From Salinirubrum litoreum (GTDB lineage: Archaea; Halobacteriota; Halobacteria; Halobacteriales; Haloferacaceae), in contig NZ_JAJCVJ010000002.1 of the NCBI RefSeq assembly GCF_020567425.1, forward strand, positions 1,095,068 to 1,159,067: DNA of 64,000 nucleotides. Reading direction: 5' to 3'. Both the position numbers and the translations under genes were made by a program. Of the stretch, positions 40,513 through 49,823 are shown piece after piece; within the stretch, counting starts at the first letter, position 1, and each line of letters begins with the position of its first letter. Below the pieces are notes generated by a model. That model did not search any database. It saw only the letters and a list, made by a program, of their open reading frames with translations, and was not told the DNA's origin.

Positions 40513-40905
40513 ATGCAGGTTCTCGTTCCCACCGACGGCTCCGACTGCAGCGACCGGGCGCTTCGGTTCGCGTGTGACTTCGCCGACCGGTACGACGCCG
40601 ACCTCCACGTCGTCCACTTCACCGACAGCAGGACCTCCGCGACCGAACAGGTGATCGAACACGCCCGCGAGATACTCGCCGAGGCCGGTGTCGAGGCCGA
40701 CCCCGAGGTCGTCGTCGAGACCGACGTGGGCGTCCGAACCGCCGGACGCGTCGGGAAGGCGATCGTCTCGCTGGTCTCCGAACGCGGCTACGACCACGTG
40801 GTGATGGGCCACCACGGCTCCGGGGCCATCGAGCGGGCGATTCTGGGTAGCGCGGCCGAGACCGTCGTCCGTGCCGAGACGACGCCGGTGACGATCATCC
40901 CCTGA
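40513..40905 (+). CDS. Universal stress protein, UspA family
   Basis: 130 residues, single Usp domain. MQVLVPTDGSDCSDRALRFA at the N-terminus and GHHGSGAIERAILGSAAETVV near the end; the nucleotide loop reads G-H-H-G-S-G. Compared with the gene at 29140 it lacks the C-terminal extension. Its start fits a leaderless transcript. Confidence 0.88.
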   Translation: MQVLVPTDGSDCSDRALRFACDFADRYDADLHVVHFTDSRTSATEQVIEHAREILAEAGVEADPEVVVETDVGVRTAGRVGKAIVSLVSERGYDHVVMGHHGSGAIERAILGSAAETVVRAETTPVTIIP

Positions 40906-40932
40906 GCGTTCACGCGCGGCCCCCGCTCACGC

Positions 40933-43446
40933 TCACCGCTCGTAGTCGCTCCCGACGACCTCGCGAATCCGGTCGGCCGTCACCTGGCCGACGCCCGAGA
41001 CTTCGAGCAGGTCGTCTTCTCTCGCGGTCATCACCGCCTCGACGGTGCCGAACTCCTCCAGCAGCGCCCGCGCCGTGACGGGGCCGATGTCCGCGATGGC
41101 GGAGACGACGTACTCCTGCTGTTCGGCCAGCGTCTTCGAGGACTTCTCGCCGTGGACCTGCACGGAGCGGTCAGAGGTCTCCTGTTCCCGCCGGGCGAGT
41201 ACCTCCAGCATGTCGGCGGTGTCGGCCTCGTCGGTCGTCCGGAGCACGGAGACGCCGAAGTCGACCGCCAGCGAGGAGAGCGCGCCCCGGATCGCGTTCG
41301 GGTGGACGTTGCGCTCCTCGTACAGCCCCTCGCCTTCCAGCAGGAGGATGGGCCGGGCGTAGGCCCGCGAGAGGTCGCCGATCTGCTCGAACAGCGACCG
41401 GTCCCCGCCGGTGAGCGTGTCGAGGAAGTCCGAGACCGACTTGCGCTCGACCGCCACGCGGTCGGAGCAGACGTAGTCGCCCACCGCGAGCGTCTCCAGT
41501 CGCGTCGTCAGGTTCTCGCGGGTCGAGAGGTCCCGCGCGATGGTGGAGTCGAGTTCGCGCTGGTCGATGACGAGTTCGACCGTGCCGTCCTCGTCCGATT
41601 CGGCGCGAGCGACGACTCCCTCCTCGGCGTCGGCTGACGCCGACGCCTCGTCGGTCGTCGCCGGGTCGTCCATGTCGTCGGTCGCCGGGTCGTCGGAAGC
41701 GTCGGTCGGTTCGGGATCGGTCGACTGCTCGGCGAAGTCCGTCAGGCCGGGTTGGCCCCCGGTGTCGCCGCTCCCGTTCGTCGCGGCGTCGGTACCGGCG
41801 GCGTCGGCGCTGGCAGTGGCGGTTCCACCGCCTCCGGAGCTACTGTCGCCGTTCGCGTCGAAGGCGTCCAGGGACTGCTGGCTGTCGTCCAGTTCCTCCT
41901 CGATCTCGTCGGCCGCGCTCTTCAGGGCGTTCAGTTCGTCTTCCATCTCCTGTTCGCGCCGACGGGAGATCCAGAAGAACGCCTCGTCGCGGGTGTCTTC
42001 GGCGAGGAGGACGGCCACTCGTCCCTCGGTCTGGCGGCCGGTCCGGCCCTTGCGCTGGATCGAGCGGATCGCGGTCGGGACTGGCTCGAAGAACAACACC
42101 AGATCCACCTCCGGCACGTCCAGTCCCTCTTCCGCGACCGAGGTGGAGACGAGGACTTCGAACTCCCCGTTCCGGAAGGCGTCTAAGGTCTCCTGCTGTT
42201 CTTTCTGGGTCATCCCGTCCGATCCCTCCTTGTCGCCCTGGCCGACGAACCGCCGGACGTCGAAGCTCTCCGAGAGGAAGTCGGTCAGCGCCTCGGCGGT
42301 GTCGCGCGACTCGGTGAAGACGATGACGCGCTCGCCCGCCTCGATGCCGAGCGTCTCGGCCAGCAGGATGCGCGTCTTCGAGAACTTCGGGTGGATGCCG
42401 TCGAAGGATTCGGCCTTCCGCATCGCCTCTCGCACCTTGGGTTCGGAGACGAGTCGCTGGGAGGCTTTCGAGGCGCCCGAGGAGCGCGCGGCGTTGCGCT
42501 GGCGCTCGAAGTACCGGCGGAGCGCCTCGACGGACTGGGTCTCGACCAGTTCGACGGCCCGCCGGAGTTTCATGATCTCGGCGTGGGTGGACATCCCCTT
42601 GTAGCCCTTCGACTGGTCGTTGTTCATCATGCGCTGGAGCTGTCCGCGCATCTCGTTGAGGTCTTTCTGCGAGAGGTCCGGACTGGTGCGGTTGGTGATC
42701 CCGAGCGACTTCAGCTTCTCCAGTCGGTCCGTGATCACCTCGTTGAGCGCGTCCCGGATCGCCAGCACTTCGTCGGGGAGGTCGATGCGCTCCCACTCGA
42801 CGTCGGTGTCGTAGGTGTACTCGTCGACGTCGGCGTCGTCCTCGGTCATCACCGCCACCTCGTCGATCCCGAGGTTCGCACAGACTTCGAGGATGGCCTC
42901 CTCGTCGCCGCCGGGGGAGGCGGACATCCCGGTCACGAGGGGGTCGGCGGCGTCGGCGTGGTAGCGCTCGGCGATGTAGACGTAGGCGTAGTCGCCGGTC
43001 GCACGGTGGCACTCGTCGAAGGTCAGGTGGGTCACGTCCCGCAGCGAGATGCGGTTGCCGACGAGGTCGTTCTCGACGACCTGTGGGGTGGCGATGACGA
43101 TCTGCGCCGACTCCCACAGTTCGGCGCGGTCGTCCGGCCGAACCTCCCCGGTGAAGACGACGATGTCGTCGTCCGGGACGGAGAGCGCCTCGCGGTAGAA
43201 GTCGGCGTGCTGTTGCACGAGCGGTTTCGTAGGCGCGAGAAACAGCGACTTCCCGCCGACCTCCTGCAGGCGTTCGGCCGTGACGAGCAGCGAGACGGTC
43301 GTCTTGCCGAGACCCGTGGGAAGACAGACCAGCGTGTCCGAGTCGCGGGCGGTGCCGGCGAGTCGGATCTGGTAGAGGCGGCGCTCGATGAAGTCGGGAA
43401 CGAGCAGCGGGTGATCGACGTAGGGGACTTCGTCCTGAGTCGCCAT
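40933..43446 (-). CDS. hef: Hef helicase-nuclease (XPF/FANCM-like)
   Basis: 837 residues. N-terminal helicase: Walker A LPTGLGKTTVSLL, DECH box TFDECHRATGD, SMSASPGG-type motif III (TGMSASPGG) and motifs V-VI around STSVAEEGLDVPEVD and RKGRTGRQTEGR. Residues about 515-640 are an acidic Ser/Thr/Gly/Asp-rich linker. The XPF-type nuclease follows with VELVIDQRELDS and VERKSVSDFLDTL (the catalytic ERKx3D), and the end is a helix-hairpin-helix domain (DIGPVTARALLEEFGTVEA, VSGVGQVTADRIREV). Hef processes stalled replication forks and branched DNA; it is important in haloarchaea when Holliday-junction resolution is impaired. Confidence 0.95.
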   Translation of the reverse strand: MATQDEVPYVDHPLLVPDFIERRLYQIRLAGTARDSDTLVCLPTGLGKTTVSLLVTAERLQEVGGKSLFLAPTKPLVQQHADFYREALSVPDDDIVVFTGEVRPDDRAELWESAQIVIATPQVVENDLVGNRISLRDVTHLTFDECHRATGDYAYVYIAERYHADAADPLVTGMSASPGGDEEAILEVCANLGIDEVAVMTEDDADVDEYTYDTDVEWERIDLPDEVLAIRDALNEVITDRLEKLKSLGITNRTSPDLSQKDLNEMRGQLQRMMNNDQSKGYKGMSTHAEIMKLRRAVELVETQSVEALRRYFERQRNAARSSGASKASQRLVSEPKVREAMRKAESFDGIHPKFSKTRILLAETLGIEAGERVIVFTESRDTAEALTDFLSESFDVRRFVGQGDKEGSDGMTQKEQQETLDAFRNGEFEVLVSTSVAEEGLDVPEVDLVLFFEPVPTAIRSIQRKGRTGRQTEGRVAVLLAEDTRDEAFFWISRRREQEMEDELNALKSAADEIEEELDDSQQSLDAFDANGDSSSGGGGTATASADAAGTDAATNGSGDTGGQPGLTDFAEQSTDPEPTDASDDPATDDMDDPATTDEASASADAEEGVVARAESDEDGTVELVIDQRELDSTIARDLSTRENLTTRLETLAVGDYVCSDRVAVERKSVSDFLDTLTGGDRSLFEQIGDLSRAYARPILLLEGEGLYEERNVHPNAIRGALSSLAVDFGVSVLRTTDEADTADMLEVLARREQETSDRSVQVHGEKSSKTLAEQQEYVVSAIADIGPVTARALLEEFGTVEAVMTAREDDLLEVSGVGQVTADRIREVVGSDYER

Positions 43447-43734
43447 TCGGTAGTGAGGTGGATTTTGGACGGTTTCGCTGATAAGGCTTCGTGAAGCGGG
43501 GTGGAAGTGAAACGGACGGCGTGTCGTGACGCGACCTCTGCCCGTGTGCTCGGCGGGGACAGTACCGCAACGGCGGCAGTACTCTCTCCGTCACCCACGA
43601 CAGCGCCAGCACCCGCCACCCGCGACAACGCTAGCATCCGACACCAGTCACGTGGGTCGAGGGGTCTCACCTCTCGGTGTCGACGACCGACCCGACCGAA
43701 CTCCCGACGACCGAGCCACCCACGTACACGGCGG

Positions 43735-44328
43735 TCAGTCCCGAAGGCCGTGGACGTACGTCTGGTGGTGGTCGGGGAACACCTCGTCGACCGCCTGCTG
43801 GCCGAACTCGTCGGCGAGCAGCACCCGAAGTTCACCCTCGTAGTCGGCCTTCGGCACCTCCGCGCTCGGGCCGGTCTCGACGTCCAGTCGCTGCTCGACC
43901 AGTCGATCCACCGCGCGCCGACCGAACCCCGAGAGGGGCGCGAGGTAGTCCACGTCGTGGCGGTCTTCGAGACTCTGGGCCTGTGCCCGCGAGACGGTCG
44001 GCACCCGGTCGTCCCGGCGCGTCCCGTCCGCGATGGCGGTCACGTCCAGTTCCGCGACCGACTCCAGTGCGTGCTCGTGGACCTGCTGGATGCCGTTGCG
44101 GGGGTAGCCGTCGGCGTGCATCCGCTCGACGGCCGAGCGAGCCACCTCGTGGTCGAGTTCGACCGTCTGGAAGTCGTACCCCAGCGTCTCGGCGGCCCTG
44201 CGGGCGTGTTCCCAGTCGTTCGTCACGTCGAAGTGGGCCGTGACGAGCGTCACGTCGTAGAACGTATCGAGCAGGAGCGCCGAGAGCGTCGAGTCCTTCC
44301 CGCCGCTGTAGAGGAGCGCCAGATCCAT
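43735..44328 (-). CDS. PP-loop ATPase, asparagine-synthase-like (DUF7411-type)
   Basis: 197 residues starting MDLALLYSGGKDSTLSALLL, with the PP-loop SGGKDS at residues about 8-13. A predicted adenylation site continues with TAHFDVTNDWEHARRA and AIADGTRRDDRVPTVS. These N-type ATP pyrophosphatases activate substrates by adenylation, as in tRNA thiolation, NAD or asparagine synthesis. The gene ends the S19e-PDCD5 unit, with the start one base after the PDCD5 stop, a conserved archaeal linkage that hints at a translation-related role. Substrate unknown. Confidence 0.82.
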   Translation of the reverse strand: MDLALLYSGGKDSTLSALLLDTFYDVTLVTAHFDVTNDWEHARRAAETLGYDFQTVELDHEVARSAVERMHADGYPRNGIQQVHEHALESVAELDVTAIADGTRRDDRVPTVSRAQAQSLEDRHDVDYLAPLSGFGRRAVDRLVEQRLDVETGPSAEVPKADYEGELRVLLADEFGQQAVDEVFPDHHQTYVHGLRD

Positions 44329-44688
44329 CTACCGGCGGCGGATGTTGAAGCTCTTCGAGTCCGGCTTGAGTTCCTTCAGGAGCGCCTTCATCTGGTCCTC
44401 GTCGATCCGGTCCTGGATGCGCCCGCTCTGTGCCAGCGCGACGATCTGGCGTTCCACCTGCTCGGCGAAGTCGGGCTTCGACATCTGGACGGCGTTGAGT
44501 CGCTGGCGCGCCCCGTCGGTGAGATACTGCTTCAGCAGGGCCTCTTTCTGGGCTTCGGCCTGCTCTTGGGCGGCCTGCTGGGCCTCGGCGTCGGCCTGCC
44601 CGCCGCCCGACTCGGCCTGCTCGCGCATCTCCTGCATCTTCTGTTCGCGCAGTTCTTCGAGGCGTTCGTCGTCGGGGTTCCCGCTCAT
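44329..44688 (-). CDS. PDCD5-family DNA/RNA-binding protein
   Basis: 119 residues. Opens [21 protein letters not shown], followed by a Gln/Ala/Glu-rich helix, then the three-helix bundle with [35 protein letters not shown] and a C-terminal [10 protein letters not shown], all typical of archaeal PDCD5 homologs. It is encoded after S19e, as in many archaea, and is thought to bind nucleic acid or help protein biogenesis. The stop is adjacent to the next gene. Confidence 0.93.
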   Translation of the reverse strand: MSGNPDDERLEELREQKMQEMREQAESGGGQADAEAQQAAQEQAEAQKEALLKQYLTDGARQRLNAVQMSKPDFAEQVERQIVALAQSGRIQDRIDEDQMKALLKELKPDSKSFNIRRR

Positions 44689-44789
44689 GTGCGCCTATTC
44701 CGGCGTGAAACGCAAAACGATTTCGGACGGCAGAGTCCGACGGACGCCCGGCTACCGGGACAGAGAGAGAAAGACGAAAACGGACGGAC

Positions 44790-45245
44790 TCAGGCGTACT
44801 TCTGCAGGTCGTCGCGGTCGAGGTCGTCGATCACGTCGCCGGCGATGCTGTCGAGGAGACTGCGCCCCTCGGCGGTGATGCGGCGGCCCTCACCCTGTGC
44901 GGTCTCGACGAGACCCTCCTCTTCGAGCTGCTGGAGTGCGACGCGGATGATCTTCTTGCTGCCGGCGGACTGCTTGGCCTGTGCGACCCGGTAGCGCGTG
45001 GAGCCCTTCTTCGACCCGCCGTACTCCGTGGCGAGTCGCTCGACGCCGATGGGACCGCTCTTCGCGACCTTCCGGAGGAGACTCGCGGAGCGAACGAACC
45101 AGAAGTCGTCGTCCTGCGGCGGGAGCTCTCGGTCCACGCCGGTCTTCGTGTACTGCGCCCAGTCGGGCTGCTCGATGCGACCGTCGAGTTCCTCGGCGAC
45201 GGCCTCGATGAGGGCGTCCGCCGGAACGTCGTAGAGCGTAGGCAT
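44790..45245 (-). CDS. rps19e: 30S ribosomal protein S19e
   Basis: 151 residues from the ATG at 45245. MPTLYDVPADALIEAVAEEL, WAQYTKTGVDRELPPQDDDF, YGGSKKGSTRYR and the C-terminal LLDSIAGDVID are diagnostic. S19e is a small-subunit protein needed for 30S maturation. A TATA-like GCTTTTAAACG (reverse, about 45267-45277) is placed for leaderless initiation; longer in-frame readings upstream are not required. Confidence 0.95.
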   Translation of the reverse strand: MPTLYDVPADALIEAVAEELDGRIEQPDWAQYTKTGVDRELPPQDDDFWFVRSASLLRKVAKSGPIGVERLATEYGGSKKGSTRYRVAQAKQSAGSKKIIRVALQQLEEEGLVETAQGEGRRITAEGRSLLDSIAGDVIDDLDRDDLQKYA

Positions 45246-45368
45246 GGGTACGGATTCAGTCCTGCGGCGTTTAAAAGCATCGTATTGGGGGCGTCCGCGT
45301 GGGTTCTGCACACGGTCGGAGTCGGCGGTTCGCTCGCGTCTCCACGGCGCCGCTTCCCTCCCGACCGG

Positions 45369-46400
45369 CTACCCCGACGTACCCCGCCGCGCGCCGACGA
45401 CGCTCATCACGACCCCGCCGATCGCGGTCGGGACCCAGTAGACAGACCCGCGGAAGATGATCACGGCCGCAGTCGCCGGGGCGATCCCGATCCCGGGGAA
45501 CGCCTGCAGGAGTCCGATCAGCACCGCCTCGATGCCGCCGGCACCGCCCGGCAGGGGTGTCGCGCCGGCGATGGCACCGATCGGCACGGCAAACAGCGCG
45601 ACGTAGAAGGGCACCGAGGAGCCGATCGCCTGGAAGGCGATCCACAGCCCCAGCGACTGGAGGAACCAGCCGAGTGCGGACAGGCCGAGTGCGAGCGCCA
45701 ACCCTCGTGGGTTCGTGGCGACACGCTCGATGGCCTGGAAGAAGCGCCCGATCCGGCGTTCGATGCCGTCGGCGTCGGGAACCGTGACGCGCGGAATCCA
45801 GCCGCCGACGCGCTGGATGAGCGGCGTGAGTCGCTGGACGGCACGGTGTTCGAGTTCGTACCGACGGTTCCAGGCGTAGTAGATCGCGCCGGGGACGACG
45901 ACCGCGAGCACGACCACCAGCGCGAGACCGAGTTCCAGGTCGGGGTTCAGCGTCGCGGTCGTGGCGAAGTAGCCGATGCCGACCAGCGCGAAGGAGATCG
46001 AGGGGACGAAGTTCAGCGTGTCGACGCTGGCGATGGCCGCGAGGCCGGTCTCGTACTCCGCGTCGGTCGACTCGGAGATCAGCAGGGCCGTGACCGGCTC
46101 CCCGCCCGCCTGGCCGAACGGCGTGATGTTGTTCGAGAACATCGCGCCCGCGAAGATGAGGAATGACTGGCGGACGGTCGTTTCCACGCCCAGCACGTCC
46201 AGTACGGTCCGGAGCGCGCCGGACCACGCGAACAGCCAGCCGAGCGTGACGACCACGACCGCACCGACCAGTCGGAGGTCGGCCCGGACGAGCGTGTCGA
46301 CGAGTCTGTCGACCCCCGCGAGCAGGAACAACAGCGCGAACACGACGAGGGCGGCGGCGAAGCCCACGGCGGTCGCGCGGAGGTCGGTCGTCCCGGACAT
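45369..46400 (-). CDS. UPF0104/flippase-like membrane protein
   Basis: 343 residues from the ATG at 46400. Eight or so helices. FAGAMFSNNITPFGQAGGEPV and AGATPLPGGAGGIEAVLIGL are the conserved loops of the lysylphosphatidylglycerol-synthase-type transmembrane (UPF0104/COG0392) family, which includes lipid-linked-substrate flippases such as AglD-associated domains. It lacks a fused glycosyltransferase. Likely role: moving polyprenyl- or lipid-linked substrates in the membrane. A TATA-like element about 26 bases upstream at 46423-46432 backs this start over 46484. Confidence 0.82.
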   Translation of the reverse strand: MSGTTDLRATAVGFAAALVVFALLFLLAGVDRLVDTLVRADLRLVGAVVVVTLGWLFAWSGALRTVLDVLGVETTVRQSFLIFAGAMFSNNITPFGQAGGEPVTALLISESTDAEYETGLAAIASVDTLNFVPSISFALVGIGYFATTATLNPDLELGLALVVVLAVVVPGAIYYAWNRRYELEHRAVQRLTPLIQRVGGWIPRVTVPDADGIERRIGRFFQAIERVATNPRGLALALGLSALGWFLQSLGLWIAFQAIGSSVPFYVALFAVPIGAIAGATPLPGGAGGIEAVLIGLLQAFPGIGIAPATAAVIIFRGSVYWVPTAIGGVVMSVVGARRGTSG

Positions 46401-46499
46401 ACCACGGGCGTCGGTCAGGGGCGGCTTGAAGCCACCGAAAGCGTCGGCTGCGGCCGATTTCTCCGGTTCCCCCACGGCGGTCACACCGGGCGACAGCCC

Positions 46500-47549
46500 T
46501 CAGAAGGAGAGTCCGACCGGGTCGTCGCCGGGGCGGAGCGGACTGGTCGGCAGCCCCGACTGCACCTCCGGATCGTTGTACCCCGAGGGAGCCACGTCGT
46601 TCGGGCCGTCCGGGTAGAAGACACTGGCGAGCAGTTGGATGTGGTCCCGGCCGCAGTCCAACTCGAACTGCCCGCCGCCGTAGAGTTGCACGTCGCGGTC
46701 CAGACAGTACGCGATGCTGTCGAGCACCGACTCGACGGTGCCGAACCGCGAGGGCTTGACGTTCAGCACATCGGGCTCGAACGGCAGGGTCTCGATGCTC
46801 TCGATGCCGGTGATCGGCGCGTCCCACGAGATACGGTCGTGGGCGTCCGCCAGCACCGGGTCGGTCTCGTCGGTCAACGCCGGGTCCTCGACGATGGCTT
46901 CGGGGAACCCCTCGACGACCCGGCGGTAGAGGTCGGGGTCGGCCTCCTGATCGACGGTCGTGCCGTGGTACTGGCCCTTCAGATCGAGGATGCGCACCCG
47001 GTCGAGGGCGGCGAGGTCGGCCACGATGTCGTCGGTCCAGTCGCTCGTCGGGTCGAGTTTGAACTCCGAGTCGGGGTAGGCGTCGAGCAGGTCGTGGACC
47101 CGGTCGGTCGACGGCGGGTCGCCCAGTCGCGTCGAGACCGCGAACCGGACCGGATCACGCTCTCGGCTCACGACTGCGGCGAGGTGCGTGTCGTTCTGGC
47201 GGAGTGCGAGGTCGAGTGCGGCGCTCTCGAGGCCCCACCGGCGGTAGTGGTGGCCGGTCTCGCGTTCCGGTTCCTTCGTCGGGAACAGATCGGCGTCGTC
47301 CAGCATCGCCGAGAACTCGTCGAACGTGTAGTCGCCGGCGAGGTCGAGTGGGTCGTCGGCCGACTGGAGTGCGTCGTGGTCCTCGGTGTCGTAGGTCACG
47401 TCCTCGCCTCGGCCGGTCTCGCCCGCGCCGTGGAGCGCGAACACGGTCGTCACGCGCTCGAAGCCCGAAGAGGTGTCCGCGCTCCGGCGCGCGAGGTCGT
47501 AGTCGTCGACGGTGAGCGACAGGTCGGCGACGGCGTCGTAGAAGCGCAT
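46500..47549 (-). CDS. Enolase-superfamily-like protein, function unknown
   Basis: 349 residues. C-terminal barrel-like part shows EFKLDPTSDWTDDI, VRILDLKGQYHG (acid ligand), EAIVEDPALTDET (second acid) and VLNVKPSRFGTV (basic residue), the layout of Mg2+-dependent enolase-superfamily enzymes such as o-succinylbenzoate synthase. The usual K-x-K motif before the first ligand is not seen in its normal form. Haloarchaeal genomes carry related proteins annotated only as enolase-like. Substrate not predicted. Confidence 0.65.
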   Translation of the reverse strand: MRFYDAVADLSLTVDDYDLARRSADTSSGFERVTTVFALHGAGETGRGEDVTYDTEDHDALQSADDPLDLAGDYTFDEFSAMLDDADLFPTKEPERETGHHYRRWGLESAALDLALRQNDTHLAAVVSRERDPVRFAVSTRLGDPPSTDRVHDLLDAYPDSEFKLDPTSDWTDDIVADLAALDRVRILDLKGQYHGTTVDQEADPDLYRRVVEGFPEAIVEDPALTDETDPVLADAHDRISWDAPITGIESIETLPFEPDVLNVKPSRFGTVESVLDSIAYCLDRDVQLYGGGQFELDCGRDHIQLLASVFYPDGPNDVAPSGYNDPEVQSGLPTSPLRPGDDPVGLSF

Positions 47550-48118
47550 ACTCCGTGGTCGTCGTGTGGGGGTATGAACGCTGTGGCGACTGTGATGTCT
47601 ACCGGGTTGGCGCGGTCGCAGACTGGGGAGGTGGACTGGTCGGTGTGCATCCTGTCGAATCCGGGGGGTGACGAGTGGAGCGTGCGCCTCTACGGGTGAC
47701 GAATGGAGCGTACGCCCTTACTTACGAGACGGCGCGCGCGACTGACGCGCGCGAGGGAGCGGGGCGCTCTCGTGCGCCCCGCGAGGTTGGGGAGGACCGA
47801 GGCGCGGTTGCTGTCGCCGTCGCGGTTGCTGTCGCCGTCGCGGTTGCTGTCGCAGTGCGGTCGCGGGTGCGGGTCCGCTGGTCGGTGCGCTAGATCGAGT
47901 AGTGGTGCTGTCGCGGGTTGCTGTGCTGTCGCGGGCTGTTGTGCTCTCGTGGTGCTGTTGCAGTGCCGATGCGGTTCCGGGAGTCACACGAGTAGCGTGA
48001 CCGCCAAAGTGACTGTCTCGGTCGCGTCTCCATCGAAACGCCTGCCTTCACAGTCGGCCTGAGTCGCCACACGCAGTACCGCGTCAATTTCATACGCCTC
48101 GCCACCCTCCACAGCAGT
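47550..48118. other. Gene-free stretch with inverted dispersed repeat
   Basis: 569 bases. 47762-47810 carries, inverted, the block with CGAGGTTGGGGAGGACCGAG seen in forward form near 6510 and 27400. 47808-47870 has an 18-base tandem unit and 47890-47965 a looser tract of GCTGTCGCGG words. The MsrA promoter is at the right edge (GTCAATTTCATA, 48083-48094). No gene supported. Confidence 0.6.
47808..47870. repeat. 18-bp tandem repeat
   Basis: The unit GTTGCTGTCGCCGTCGCG occurs at about 47808, 47826 and 47844, the last copy passing into a variant ending GCAGTGCGG. It lies inside the dispersed repeat. Confidence 0.75.
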
Positions 48119-48649
48119 ATGACAGCCACCGCGACGTTCGGCGGCGGATGCTTCTGGTGTACCGAGGCGGCGATGAAGGAACTCGACGGCGTCGCGTCGG
48201 TCACCTCGGGGTACGCCGGCGGCGACACCGAGAACCCCACCTACAAGCAGGTCTGTGCCGGATCGACCGGTCACGCCGAGGTCGTCCAGGTCGAGTACGA
48301 CCCCGACGTGATCGGCTACGACGAACTCCTCGAAGTCTTCTTCGCCACGCACGACCCGACCCAGTTGAACCGACAGGGGCCGGACGTCGGCACCCAGTAC
48401 CGGTCGATCGTCCTCTACCACGACGACGATCAGCGCGAGCACGCGGAAGCGTACATCGCGGCGCTGGACGAGGAGTACGACGACGAGGTCGTCACCGAAC
48501 TCACCGCACTGGAGACGTTCTACCCGGCCGAGGAGTACCACCAGGACTACTTCGAGAAGAACCCGAACGACGCCTACTGCCAGATGCACGCCCGCCCGAA
48601 GGTCGAGAAGGTCCGCGAGCGCTTCCAGAGCAAGCTGAAACAGGCCTGA
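48119..48649 (+). CDS. msrA: Peptide methionine-S-sulfoxide reductase
   Basis: 176 residues. The active-site motif FGGGCFWCTEAAM has the catalytic cysteine at residue 11, and VTSGYAGG, YKQVCAGSTGHAEVVQVEYDP and FFATHDPTQLNRQGPDVGTQYRS follow, all MsrA signatures. Repairs oxidised methionine. A resolving cysteine near the end (AYCQMHARPK) is present. TATA-like GTCAATTTCATA is about 26 bases upstream. Confidence 0.96.
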   Translation: MTATATFGGGCFWCTEAAMKELDGVASVTSGYAGGDTENPTYKQVCAGSTGHAEVVQVEYDPDVIGYDELLEVFFATHDPTQLNRQGPDVGTQYRSIVLYHDDDQREHAEAYIAALDEEYDDEVVTELTALETFYPAEEYHQDYFEKNPNDAYCQMHARPKVEKVRERFQSKLKQA

Positions 48650-48860
48650 ATCGGTGACGGCTCGGCGGCGACGGCTCTCCTCGCCCGGCGCGTCTCGATA
48701 GGACTCCCGAGGCAAACGTACTGCATGCGATACGCCCACACCCAGCAGAGTTACGTGCGTCCGGCCGTTACCAGTTCGCAGTGACATCCGTGCGCAGAGG
48801 ACGCCGGTCGGCGCATCGCTCCCGACAGCACCGCCCCGTCCAGCGACGGTCCCCCCATCC

Positions 48861-49823
48861 ATGACGAACGCCGAGACAGACGCCGGACACGCAGGACACG
48901 CCCCCCTCCCGGTTTCGGAGGCGGCAGCACTGACGGACAGGATCACCGAGAACGTCGAGGAGGTCATCGTCGGCCAACACGACGCCATCGAACACATTCT
49001 CATCGCGGTGCTGGCTCGCGGTCACCTCCTCTTGGAGGACGTACCGGGCGTCGGCAAGACGATGCTCGCGCGGGCGGTCTCGAAGTCGGTCGACTGCTCG
49101 TTCAAGCGCGTCCAGTTCACCCCCGATCTGCTCCCCTCCGACGTGACCGGGGTCAACGTCTTCAACCAGAAGACCCGCGAGTTCGAGTTCCAGTCCGGGC
49201 CGGTCTTCGCCAACATCGTGCTTGGCGACGAGATCAACCGCGCCCCGCCGAAGACCCAGTCCGCCCTGCTGGAAGCGATGGAGGAGAACCAGGTGACGGT
49301 CGACGGCGAGACGCGGCGACTCCCGAACCCCTTCACCGTCATCGCCACGCAGAACAACGTCGAACCGAACCGCACCTACGAACTCCCGATGGCCGAGATC
49401 GACCGCTTCATGAAGAAACTCCAACTCGGCTACCCCTCCGAAGCCGAGGAGACGGACATGCTCGGCCGGATCGCGGGCGAACACCCCATCGAGTCGCTGG
49501 AGTCGGTCGCGAGCGTCGAGGACGTGCTCCGCGCCCGGAAGACCGTCTCTGAGGTGACGGTCGAGGAGTCGGTCCGGTCGTACGTCTCGCGGCTGGCGAC
49601 CTACACCCGGGACCACGCGACGCTGGGCGTCAGCCCGCGCGGTGCCATCGCGCTGGTCCGGGCCTCGCAGGCCCGCGCGGTCATCGACGGCCGCGACTAC
49701 GTGCTCCCGGACGACGTACAGGCCGAGGTGCCGACGGTCTGGAGCCACCGCATCCGCGAGGGGAGCGGTGAGGCCGGTGCGGACCTCGTACGATCCGCAG
49801 TCGAGACAGTCCGAGTCGAATGA
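48861..49823 (+). CDS. MoxR-family AAA+ ATPase
   Basis: 320 residues. Walker A EDVPGVGKTMLARAVS, Walker B VLGDEINRAPPKTQ, sensor 1 region FTVIATQNNVEPNRTYELPMAEIDRFM and sensor 2 LVRASQARAV. Preceded by about 20 Asp/Thr/Ala-rich residues. MoxR proteins act with VWA or DUF58 partners as chaperones for protein complexes. It is the first gene of a three-gene operon with DUF58 and transglutaminase-like genes, each joined to the next by 4-base overlaps. Confidence 0.93.
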   Translation: MTNAETDAGHAGHAPLPVSEAAALTDRITENVEEVIVGQHDAIEHILIAVLARGHLLLEDVPGVGKTMLARAVSKSVDCSFKRVQFTPDLLPSDVTGVNVFNQKTREFEFQSGPVFANIVLGDEINRAPPKTQSALLEAMEENQVTVDGETRRLPNPFTVIATQNNVEPNRTYELPMAEIDRFMKKLQLGYPSEAEETDMLGRIAGEHPIESLESVASVEDVLRARKTVSEVTVEESVRSYVSRLATYTRDHATLGVSPRGAIALVRASQARAVIDGRDYVLPDDVQAEVPTVWSHRIREGSGEAGADLVRSAVETVRVE

